Assembly (NCBI GenBank): GCA_934667465.1
Contig: CAKUMG010000262.1
Coordinates: 1-7,394, forward strand
DNA: 7,394 bases
Direction: 5' to 3'
Source of the DNA: an uncultured Actinoplanes sp.
Lineage (GTDB): Bacteria; Actinomycetota; Actinomycetes; Mycobacteriales; Micromonosporaceae
Of the stretch, positions 1 through 5,463 are shown piece by piece. The notes below the pieces were generated by a model that saw only the letters and a list, made by a program, of their open reading frames with translations, made no database searches and was not told the DNA's origin. The number at the start of each line of letters is the position of its first letter. The stretch's first letter is position 1. The position numbers and the translations under genes are program-made.

Positions 1-9
1 GGCGTACGG

Positions 10-213
10 TCAGGGCTCTTCGTCGTCGAGGCGGTTTCGGGGGCGGAAGCGCTGGATCCAGCCCTCGATGTCCGGCTTGCGCCACACCTTGCCCATGGCC
101 AGTTCGTCCCAGGGGGGCGGGAAGCCGGGGGTGGCGATGAGCTGCTGGACCCGCTGGCGGCTGACACCGAGGCGGTCCTCGATCTCACGCGCGCCCATCA
201 GGAACTTTCCCAT
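10..213 (-). CDS. small helix-turn-helix DNA-binding protein (AlpA/excisionase-like)
   Basis: This is a 67-residue protein that is almost entirely one DNA-binding fold. The segment LGVSRQRVQQL (about residues 15-25) is a textbook helix-turn-helix. It is followed by a proline-rich turn and by VWRKPDIEGWIQRF (43-56), the second half of the winged MerR/excisionase-type fold seen in many stand-alone actinobacterial regulators. There is no effector or oligomerisation domain, so it probably acts as a small DNA-bending or accessory transcription factor, but its target is unknown. The start is uncertain. Met1 (base 213) has no clear ribosome binding site, whereas Met6 (base 198) is preceded by GGGAAAG at a six-base distance, which would give 62 residues. 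It ends with TGA and is transcribed away from the PAC2 gene. Similar small proteins occur both on mobile elements and as housekeeping regulators. No integrase or att site is visible here, so a phage role is not supported. Confidence 0.85.
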   Translation of the reverse strand: MGKFLMGAREIEDRLGVSRQRVQQLIATPGFPPPWDELAMGKVWRKPDIEGWIQRFRPRNRLDDEEP

Positions 214-245
214 GCGTCACGATGCTGCCAAACCGGTTGTGGGCA

Positions 246-256
246 CCTTACTAAGG
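246..256. promoter_or_regulatory. palindrome over a possible -10 of the small HTH gene
   Basis: CCTTACTAAGG is a perfect 11-base palindrome in an otherwise very GC-rich stretch. Read on the minus strand, bases 250-245 give TAAGGT, which fits the actinobacterial -10 pattern TANNNT. That would place a transcription start about 25 bases before the HTH gene. No good -35 hexamer is visible. An operator overlapping the promoter, possibly for self-control, is inference. Confidence 0.35.
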
Positions 257-423
257 CTCTCGCCGCGCCGCGTTCCGGCTGGGGGCGCGGGGTTTTCGGG
301 GGTCTTGCGCCACTCTTTCGCGGGCGGGAACGCGGGCTGATGCGCGGCAAGCGTACGGATAAGGTGGTTTTTGTCCCATGCGGTGGCGGGCCTGGGAGGG
401 CCTTGTCACGGCGCGGCCGCACG

Positions 424-435
424 GTGGGATCCCAC
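424..435. promoter_or_regulatory. 12-base perfect palindrome upstream of the PAC2 gene
   Basis: GTGGGATCCCAC reads identically on both strands and ends 47 bases before the PAC2 GTG start. A TANNNT-type hexamer, TAGGCT (445-450), lies just downstream, so the palindrome would sit at about -35 to -25 of a transcript begun near 457. This geometry suits a repressor or activator site. No recognised regulator motif is matched. Confidence 0.35.
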
Positions 436-482
436 GACGGCACGTAGGCTCGGGGGGTGTCGAGGTACGAAAGGTTGGCACC

Positions 483-1352
483 GTGACAGAGTTCGACGGC
501 CTACCCCTGCTGCGCTCCCCCGTGGCGATCGCCGCCTTCGAAGGGTGGAACGACGCCGCCGACGCGTCGACGGCCGCGGTGGAGCACCTCGAGCAGGTGT
601 GGCAGGCCCGCGAGATCACCACCATCGACCCGGAGGAGTTCTACGACTTCCAGGTCAGCAGGCCGACCACCGTCATGGGCGAGGGAGACGCCCGCAAGAT
701 CGAGTGGCCGACCACCCGGTTCAGCGTGGCGAGCCCGCCCGGGACCGAGCGTGACGTCGTCCTGATCCGGGGCATCGAGCCCAGCATGAAGTGGCGCACC
801 TTCTGCGAGCAGATCCTCGAGCTGTGCCACAGCCTCGAGGTCAACCGCATCGTGCTGCTCGGCGCCCTGCTGGCCGACGTCCCCTACACCCGGCCCCTGC
901 CGATCAGCGGCAGCGCGAGCAAGGAGGGCCTGGCGGAGAAGTTGAAGGTTGCGCCCACCCGCTACGAGGGGCCGACGGGCATCGTCGGCGTGCTGCAGGA
1001 GGCGGCCGGCAAGGCCGACCTCGAGGCGCTGTCGTTCTGGGTGCACGTGCCGCACTACGCGAACAACCCGCCCTGCCCCAAGGCGACGCTCGCCCTGCTC
1101 GGCCGCATGGAGGACGCCCTCGACCTGCCGGTGCCCCTGGCCGACCTGGCCGAGGAGTCGTCGGAGTGGGAGAAGCGCGTCCAGGCCGCCGCGGAACAGG
1201 ACGCGGAACTGGGCGAGTACGTGCGCGAGCTGGAGGAGCGCGTCGGCGACGAGGGCATCACGCCGCTGACGGGTGACGAGATCGCCAGCGAGTTCGAGAA
1301 GTACCTGCGCCGCCGGGGCGGGTCGGCCGGGCCCACCGCCGGCTCCTGGTGA
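483..1352 (+). CDS. PAC2 family protein (proteasome assembly chaperone-like, Rv2125 type)
   Basis: This 289-residue protein belongs to the PAC2 family, named after the eukaryotic proteasome assembly chaperone 2. The actinobacterial members have no established function. Family hallmarks run the full length: FEGWNDAADA (19-28), DPEEFYDFQ, RGIEPSMKWR, GALLADVPYTRP, YEGPTGIVGVL and WVHVPHYANNPPCPKA. A charged helical, coiled-coil-like tail rich in Glu and Arg follows (about 220-260). The chosen start is GTG at 483, because GAAAGG (469-474) lies eight bases upstream and the protein then begins immediately before the conserved domain. An ATG 105 bases further upstream in the same frame would add Arg/Gly-rich sequence unlike the family. 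It is probably cytosolic, with no signal peptide or membrane segment. It is a single gene with its own terminator. In mycobacteria the homologue lies in the same general region as proteasome and mycothiol genes, but none of those are visible here. Confidence 0.93.
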   Translation: MTEFDGLPLLRSPVAIAAFEGWNDAADASTAAVEHLEQVWQAREITTIDPEEFYDFQVSRPTTVMGEGDARKIEWPTTRFSVASPPGTERDVVLIRGIEPSMKWRTFCEQILELCHSLEVNRIVLLGALLADVPYTRPLPISGSASKEGLAEKLKVAPTRYEGPTGIVGVLQEAAGKADLEALSFWVHVPHYANNPPCPKATLALLGRMEDALDLPVPLADLAEESSEWEKRVQAAAEQDAELGEYVRELEERVGDEGITPLTGDEIASEFEKYLRRRGGSAGPTAGSW

Positions 1353-1357
1353 ACGCG

Positions 1358-1391
1358 CCGGCCCCGGGTGTTCCCGGGGCCGGTTCGGTTT
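1358..1391 (+). terminator. hairpin terminator of the PAC2 gene
   Basis: Five bases after the TGA stop, an 11-base perfect stem (CCGGCCCCGGG, 1358-1368, with CCCGGGGCCGG, 1373-1383) closes a four-base loop, TGTT. It is followed by a moderately T-rich tail (TTCGGTTTCT). This matches a GC-rich actinobacterial intrinsic terminator, where the U-tract is often poor. Confidence 0.8.
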
Positions 1392-1446
1392 CTCGTGCGC
1401 GGACTTATGGCCGCGCTGAGCTGCGGCTTCGCGGGGATGAGCCGGC

Positions 1447-1479
1447 CTGCTCGTGAGGCCGGGCTGCTCGTGAGGCCGG
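1447..1479. repeat. two tandem copies of a 16-base sequence
   Basis: CTGCTCGTGAGGCCGG occurs exactly at 1447-1462 and 1464-1479, separated by one G. It lies in the short space between the PAC2 terminator and the end of the ABC permease gene, where no gene is seen. It is probably a slippage duplication and no function is apparent. Confidence 0.7.
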
Positions 1480-1489
1480 ACTCGCGGAG

Positions 1490-1507
1490 CCCGCCGGGAT
1501 CGGCGGG
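1490..1507 (-). terminator. hairpin directly after the permease stop
   Basis: CCCGCCG (1490-1496) and CGGCGGG (1501-1507) form a seven-base stem around GGAT, touching the permease stop codon at 1508. It is a plausible terminator or 3' protective stem for the ABC operon. There is no U-tract, so termination efficiency is uncertain. Confidence 0.45.
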
Positions 1508-2812
1508 TCAGATCAAGGCCGGGCCGCGGATGGCGCGGCGGGCCGTGCCGAGCAGAGCCGCGCCGGTCAAGGCCGTCGCAACGGCGACGATCATCCCGTA
1601 CGGCCACAGCGGCGTCCCCGGCAGCAGCTCACCGGCCCGCGCGGAGGCGTACGGCAGGATCGTGCACAGCGACGCCACCGACCCCGCCAGCACCCCTGTG
1701 ACCGTGACCAGCACCCCCTCGGCCGCCACCAGCGCCGTCACCTGACCGCGCGTGGCCCCGGCCAGCCGCTGCTGCGCGAACTCCCGCCGCCGGTGCGTCG
1801 TCGCCGCGATCAGCGTGTTGACCAGCATCACCGCCACGAACACGGCCAGCATGCCGACCACCACGTAGTTGAGCGTCTGGATGTCCCGCGCGAAGGCTGG
1901 CTGCACCACCCCCGCCGCCGCCGCGTCCTCGACCGCCTGCATGACCACGGTCCCGGTCGCGACACCGACGAACAGGGTCACCGGCATGACGGCACCGGCG
2001 AGCTGCCGGGTCCGGCCCCGGACATTGCCGACGGCGAGATCGCCGGGCACACCCAGGACCAGCCGTACGGGCTGCGCGAGCACCGCCGTCGCCACCCGCA
2101 GCAGCTCGGGTGCCAGCAGCGCCAACCCGATCGACGCCCAGATGCCGGCCTGGCCCGCGGTCTGCATCGCGTCGATGCCCTTGCCGTCCATCACCGTCGC
2201 GGTCACCACGCCGCAGCCCACCCCGGCCGCCACGAAGACTCCCGCCGCGACCCGCCGCAGCCGTGGCCGTTCCCGCCTCGGCGTCTCCCGGCCCGTACGC
2301 CACGCCGCCGCCACCGCCGCGATCACCGACCCCAGCAGCGTCACCCCGAAGCCGGCCCCGAGCGCCACCGGCCCGAAGACGTAGCCGACCGGCTCCGCCA
2401 CCTGACCCGTACGCTGCAGCAGCTCGAACAGCACCCGGCCGAGCACCAGCCCGCCGGGCACCGCCACCGCCGCCGCGGCCAGCGCCACCGCGACGGCCTC
2501 CCCCACGATCATCCGGCGCAGCTGCGGGCCCGTGGCACCCACCTGCCGCAGCAGCGCCACCTGCTCGGCCCGCTGCCGCACGGCGAGGCTGAGCGTCGAC
2601 GTCACCGCGAACGCCACGATCACCAGGCACCACCCGCCGGCCACCGACGCCGTGGTCACGAGCGACTCGACGCTCGCCGTATCAGCGCCCGCCGCCGTGT
2701 CCAGCAGCGACGCGAACGCCATCAGCAGCGTCGCCCCGAGCACCCCCGACAGGAACGTCGCCGCAAAACCCCCGGGCCGGTGCCGGATGGACCGCAGAGC
2801 CACGCCGATCAT
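1508..2812 (-). CDS. FtsX-like ABC transporter permease
   Basis: This 434-residue integral membrane subunit of an ABC exporter has two FtsX/MacB-type halves. Helices are predicted at about 16-37, 60-78, 107-128, 145-170, 187-208, 222-245, 273-291, 316-337, 360-385 and 405-424. Each half carries the family's cytoplasmic coupling segment after a helix: RQRAEQVALLRQVGAT (79-94), followed by QLRRMIVGE, and HRRREFAQQRLAGAT (340-354), followed by VTALVAAEG. These contact the ATPase. Large extracellular domains, present in many 800-residue relatives, are missing, so this is the compact form. The ATG at 2812 overlaps the TGA of the ATPase gene (ATGA), which implies translational coupling and roughly equal output. 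Relatives export peptides, antibiotics or lipids, or drive mechanotransmission. The substrate here cannot be read from the sequence. The location next to a TetR-type regulator favours efflux of a toxic small molecule, which is inference. Confidence 0.92.
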   Translation of the reverse strand: MIGVALRSIRHRPGGFAATFLSGVLGATLLMAFASLLDTAAGADTASVESLVTTASVAGGWCLVIVAFAVTSTLSLAVRQRAEQVALLRQVGATGPQLRRMIVGEAVAVALAAAAVAVPGGLVLGRVLFELLQRTGQVAEPVGYVFGPVALGAGFGVTLLGSVIAAVAAAWRTGRETPRRERPRLRRVAAGVFVAAGVGCGVVTATVMDGKGIDAMQTAGQAGIWASIGLALLAPELLRVATAVLAQPVRLVLGVPGDLAVGNVRGRTRQLAGAVMPVTLFVGVATGTVVMQAVEDAAAAGVVQPAFARDIQTLNYVVVGMLAVFVAVMLVNTLIAATTHRRREFAQQRLAGATRGQVTALVAAEGVLVTVTGVLAGSVASLCTILPYASARAGELLPGTPLWPYGMIVAVATALTGAALLGTARRAIRGPALI

Positions 2813-3693
2813 GCCACGACCCCCAGCCCGCGCGGGCCGGCCACCGGGTCTCGGCCGGCCTGCGCCTGAACCCCCGCCACGTCGACAACGCGCGCCTGGA
2901 CTCCCGCGGTGCCGGCGGCGTGCGCCCGGACTCCCGCGACATCGGCGGCGTCGTCGCGGAGGCGGTCGCCGAGGTGCGTCATGCGGGCCGCGACGGCCTC
3001 CGCGGTGGGCGCCGGCAACTCGCCCGCGAGGCGCCCGTCGGCCAGGAACAGCACCGCGTCCGAGAACGCGGCCGCCACCGGGTCGTGCGTGACCATGACG
3101 ACCGTACGGCCGAAGTCCCGCACCGCCGCCCGCAGCAGCTCCAGCACCTCCCGCGCCGCGCGCAGGTCCAGCGCCCCGGTCGGCTCGTCGGCGAACACGA
3201 CGTCCGGGCCCGTCGCCAGCGCCCGGGCGATCGCGACCCGCTGCCGCTGCCCGCCGGAGAGCCGCTCGGGCAGGTCGTCGAGCCGGTCGCCGAGCCCCAG
3301 CCGGTCCAGGGTGGCACGCACCGCCCGCCGGTCCACCCGGCGCCCGTCGAGGCGCAGCGGCAGCACGACGTTCTGCTCCACGGTCAGCGCCGGCAGCAGG
3401 TTGTAGTCCTGGAACACGAAGCCCGCCCGGCGCCGCCGGATCTTGGTGCGCGCGGTGTCCCCGGCGGCGCCGAGCTCGAGGCCGGCCAGGAACACCCGGC
3501 CCGCGGTGGGCCGGTCCAGCCCGGCCGCGCACCGGAGCAGCGTGGACTTGCCCGACCCGGACGGCCCCATCACCGCCGTGAACGAGCCCGCGGCGAAGCC
3601 CGCGGTCACCCCGTCCAGCGCGGTCACCGCCGCCCCGGTGCCGCTGCCGGCATAGGTCTGGTAGAGCTCCTCCACCCGTACGGCTTCGGTCAT
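2809..3693 (-). CDS. ABC transporter ATP-binding protein (MacB/LolD type) with repeat tail
   Basis: This 294-residue cytoplasmic ATPase powers the FtsX-like permease encoded just after it. All catalytic motifs are intact: Walker A GPSGSGKST (43-51), Q-loop Gln95 in FQDYNLLP, signature LSGGQ (145-149), Walker B VVFADE with catalytic Glu170, D-loop GALD (173-176) and switch His203. The Tyr near residue 14 is a candidate adenine-stacking A-loop residue. The core normally ends near residue 245. Here about 50 extra residues follow, rich in Ala, Gly and Val, including three 10-residue repeats of the form DVAGVxAxxx (251-280). The start is ATG at 3693, because GGAGGGGG (3709-3702) precedes it by eight bases. 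An in-frame ATG nine codons upstream has no ribosome binding site. It is the first gene of the operon and is transcribed divergently from the GntR-TetR regulator. Confidence 0.94.
   Translation of the reverse strand: MTEAVRVEELYQTYAGSGTGAAVTALDGVTAGFAAGSFTAVMGPSGSGKSTLLRCAAGLDRPTAGRVFLAGLELGAAGDTARTKIRRRRAGFVFQDYNLLPALTVEQNVVLPLRLDGRRVDRRAVRATLDRLGLGDRLDDLPERLSGGQRQRVAIARALATGPDVVFADEPTGALDLRAAREVLELLRAAVRDFGRTVVMVTHDPVAAAFSDAVLFLADGRLAGELPAPTAEAVAARMTHLGDRLRDDAADVAGVRAHAAGTAGVQARVVDVAGVQAQAGRDPVAGPRGLGVVA
2859..2948. repeat. three 30-base tandem repeats inside the ATPase gene
   Basis: Three imperfect 30-base units (2859-2888, 2889-2918, 2919-2948) share a core close to GCGCCTGGACTCCCGCG. 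Units 2 and 3 are the most alike. Because 30 is a multiple of three, the array adds 10-residue units (AGVRA, AGVQA, AGVQA) to the C-terminal tail of the ATPase without breaking the frame. Copy number could vary between strains by slippage. Confidence 0.8.
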
Positions 3694-3714
3694 GATCCTG
3701 TCCCCCTCCGTGAT

Positions 3715-3787
3715 GTGCATACACCGTACGAAGGGGAGAGTGCCGAGCGGAGTAGTGCTAACACCCCTCTGTGTACGGTAAGTGCAC
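3715..3787. promoter_or_regulatory. mirror-image operator pair between ABC operon and its regulator
   Basis: GTGCATACACCGTAC (3715-3729) on the plus strand and GTGCACTTACCGTAC on the minus strand (bases 3787-3773) match at 12 of 15 positions, with the consensus GTGCAnnnACCGTAC. The two face each other across a 43-base gap centred between the divergent genes. Each covers a TACGGT hexamer in -10 position: 3728-3723 for the ABC operon and 3774-3779 for the regulator. These would give leaders of roughly 20 bases that contain the ribosome binding sites. No good TTGACA-like -35 is visible on either side. A single regulator, most simply the GntR-TetR protein, could shut both promoters at once. That assignment is inference. 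Confidence 0.6.
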
Positions 3788-3805
3788 TAGAGCACGGGAG
3801 GCATC

Positions 3806-4753
3806 ATGACCGTTCCGCCCTACCAGCGGATCACCGCCGCGATCGCCGCCCGCATCGCGTCCGGCGAGCTGCAACCCGGCGACCGCGTGCCGTCCGTCCG
3901 GTCGATCATCGCCACCGAAGGCGTCGCGATGGCCACCGCCACCCGCGTGCTCGCCGAACTGCGCACCCGCGGCCTGGTCCACCCGGTCCGCGGCCGCGGC
4001 ACCGTCGTCGCCCACCCCGCCAACCACAACCCCTCGGACAAACCCCTCGACGGTACGCCTTCCGCACCGGACCCCCCGTCCCGCGACGTGCCGGGGACGC
4101 GGCGCGACGAGGTGGTCGCGGCGGCGGTACGGGTGGCCGACGCCGAGGGGCTCGCCGGGCTCTCGATGCGGCGGGTGGCGGCGGAGGCGGGGGTGCCCAC
4201 GATGTCGCTGTACCGGCAGGTGGCCGACAAGGAGGAACTGCTGCTGTTCATGATGGACGGCATCTTCGCCGCGAACCCGCCGCCGGCGCTCACCCCCGGC
4301 CGCGACGGCTGGCGCGCCTGCGTCGAGGCGGGCGCCCGGCTGCAGTGGGCGATGTACCGCCGGCACCGCTGGCTGGCCGAGGCGGTGTCCTTCACCCGGC
4401 CGCTGCCGGCCCGGCACGCGATGGCACACACCGAGTACACGATGCGGGCCCTGGCCGCCCTCGACCCGGAGACCCGCTTCCGCGCGGCCGTCATGCTGGC
4501 CAACCACGTACGCGGCACGGCCCTCAACCTCGGCACCGAGCAGCAGGCCCGCCACGACACCGGCCTCACCGACGACCAGTGGATGCTGACCCAGCGCGAA
4601 CGGTTCGCCGCCGCGCTCGCCGGGGCCGACCTGCCCCTGATGGCGGACTACATGACCCGCCCCGGCGCCGAGTTCGACCTCGACATCCTCCTGGACTTCG
4701 GCCTGGCCCGCCTCCTCGACGGCCTGTCCCACCTCCCCGGCCTCGCCGGCTGA
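3806..4753 (+). CDS. GntR-TetR fusion transcriptional regulator
   Basis: This 315-residue regulator has two different DNA-binding domains. Residues 6-69 form a GntR winged helix: YQRITAAIAARIASGELQPGDRVPSVR, a recognition region TATRVLAELRTRGLV, and the wing GRGTVV. After a Pro/Ser/Asp-rich linker (70-97) comes a TetR_N domain (98-150) with the helix-turn-helix LSMRRVAAEAGVPTMSLYRQV and then DKEELL. The rest resembles the tetracycline-repressor ligand-binding and dimerisation domain (TetR_C_1 type). It has the typical motifs RHRWLAEAVS, an all-helical core, and the closing LDFGLARLLDGL. GGGAGG (3796-3801) precedes the ATG by four bases. The gene faces the ABC operon, the normal position of an efflux repressor. 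Third codon positions are C-dominated in the GntR half and richer in G from the TetR half on. That could mark the joint of a fusion, but could also be chance. No key helix appears damaged. Confidence 0.93.
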   Translation: MTVPPYQRITAAIAARIASGELQPGDRVPSVRSIIATEGVAMATATRVLAELRTRGLVHPVRGRGTVVAHPANHNPSDKPLDGTPSAPDPPSRDVPGTRRDEVVAAAVRVADAEGLAGLSMRRVAAEAGVPTMSLYRQVADKEELLLFMMDGIFAANPPPALTPGRDGWRACVEAGARLQWAMYRRHRWLAEAVSFTRPLPARHAMAHTEYTMRALAALDPETRFRAAVMLANHVRGTALNLGTEQQARHDTGLTDDQWMLTQRERFAAALAGADLPLMADYMTRPGAEFDLDILLDFGLARLLDGLSHLPGLAG

Positions 4754-5047
4754 ACCGCCCGGCCGCTCCACACACGCTCCGCCGCCGGCGAACACGCGCA
4801 CGCCCTTCGCGCGTAGGGCGGGCACGTGACCGCCCAGCACGACCGCCCGACGACCGACCCGGGCGAGCGGGCGAGCGGGCGAGCCGCACCGGGCGGACAA
4901 GCAGCGCGCCGCCAAGCCCCCCGGGCGAGCGCCGCACGAGCCACGGCAAACGCGCCACCAAGCTCCGGGCGAGCGCCGCACAACCCACGGCGGGCGGGCT
5001 TCGGGCGAGCGAGGAACCGTTCGCCGGCGAAAGGTCCGGACAGCACG
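4754..5047. other. gene-free stretch with iterated GGGCGAGC
   Basis: I see no convincing gene here. The open frames that cross it give Arg/Ala/Pro-rich low-complexity protein without motifs or ribosome binding sites. It holds six exact copies of GGGCGAGC: three head to tail (4861-4884), then at 4923, 4967 and 5003. It also contains a 17-base direct repeat and a 12-base perfect palindrome, TTCGCCGGCGAA (5020-5031), which shares CGCCGGCGAA with 4783-4792. It lies between the 3' ends of two convergent genes, so a promoter role is unlikely. A decayed repeat family or a site bound by a chromosome-organising protein is possible but unproven. Confidence 0.6.
4861..5010. repeat. six-copy GGGCGAGC array with 44-base-spaced direct repeat
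   Basis: GGGCGAGC occurs at 4861, 4869 and 4877 (exact tandem units) and again at 4923, 4967 and 5003, always on the plus strand. Two of the later copies lie within an exact 17-base repeat, CCGGGCGAGCGCCGCAC (4921-4937 and 4965-4981). The similarity continues over 26 bases with two differences. At this base composition a given 8-mer of this kind is expected far less than once in 350 bases. Confidence 0.75.
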
Positions 5048-5077
5048 ACGCCGGCCCGGGAGGTGCCGGGCCGGCGT
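5048..5077 (-). terminator. hairpin terminator after the small membrane protein gene
   Basis: ACGCCGGCCCGG (5048-5059) and CCGGGCCGGCGT (5066-5077) form a perfect 12-base stem with a six-base loop. It begins 21 bases past the stop codon of the minus-strand membrane protein gene. It is symmetrical, so it could also stop transcripts arriving from the plus-strand regulator gene. No U-tract follows on either strand. Confidence 0.65.
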
Positions 5078-5098
5078 GGGATGCGGGGACGCGGGCGG

Positions 5099-5452
5099 TC
5101 AGCGCCAGAAGACGGCGACCGCGGCGTTGATCGCGGTCAGGGCGATGATGCCGATGAAGTGGCCGCGGTTGACGGCTTCGCGCTTCTTGCGCCACGGGAT
5201 GAAGACCATCACGAAGATCATGAGGGCGATCACGAGCTTGACCGCCAGCTTGATCGGGTCGGGCTCGTCGTCACCGCCGCCGCGCAGCGGGGCCGCCAGG
5301 CCGAGGCCGGTGACGAGCTGGATGACCGAACCCCACAGCATGGCCGGGTTGATCCGCAGCTTCGCCGAGAGGAACTGGGCGATGCTGCCACCGAGCAGCA
5401 GCGCGAACCCGACGAAGTGGACGTAGACCAAGAGCAACCGCAGCGCTTCCAT
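5099..5452 (-). CDS. small four-helix integral membrane protein
   Basis: This 117-residue hydrophobic protein has four likely membrane helices at about 4-26, 36-54, 68-86 and 97-114. A short acidic loop (GGGDDEPDP, 58-66) lies between helices 2 and 3, and a basic loop (WRKKREAVNRGH, 87-98) between helices 3 and 4. By the positive-inside rule the basic loop is cytoplasmic. The opening pattern YVHFVGFALLLGGSIAQF, with a His in the first helix, recalls small CopD/DUF2269-like membrane proteins. I cannot assign a family with confidence and propose no function. The start at 5452 has no good ribosome binding site. It lies only 11 bases after the methyltransferase stop, so translation is probably coupled to that gene in one operon. 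A hairpin terminator follows. The coding signature and clean helix pattern support a real gene. Confidence 0.85.
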   Translation of the reverse strand: MEALRLLLVYVHFVGFALLLGGSIAQFLSAKLRINPAMLWGSVIQLVTGLGLAAPLRGGGDDEPDPIKLAVKLVIALMIFVMVFIPWRKKREAVNRGHFIGIIALTAINAAVAVFWR

Positions 5453-5463
5453 GGCCGCAGAGC

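Noticed and set aside
10..213. Phage excisionase marking a prophage or integrative element
   Set aside because: No integrase, att repeat, tRNA gene or phage gene is visible. Such small HTH proteins are common chromosomal regulators.
378..482. Upstream ATG start for the PAC2 protein
   Set aside because: It would add 35 residues unlike the family, has no ribosome binding site, and would read through the palindrome and probable promoter. GTG at 483 has a good site.
501..1607. A 368-codon minus-strand open frame opposite the PAC2 gene
   Set aside because: PAC2 homology is clear on the plus strand. The antisense product has no motif or ribosome binding site.
1508..3724. One 738-residue minus-strand open frame covering both ABC genes
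   Set aside because: Only the downstream 434 codons are real. The upstream part is a frameshifted shadow of the ATPase gene, with Arg/Gly/Ala-rich sequence and no motifs. The ATPase is read in a different frame and stops at 2809.
4861..5010. Possible CRISPR array
   Set aside because: The repeat is only 8 bases (17 at best), spacing is irregular, and there are no uniform unique spacers or cas genes.
2920..5130. A 736-codon plus-strand open frame
   Set aside because: It crosses the ATPase gene, the divergent promoter region and the GntR-TetR gene in wrong frames. The product is low-complexity Arg/Pro/Gly sequence, a usual artefact of very GC-rich DNA.
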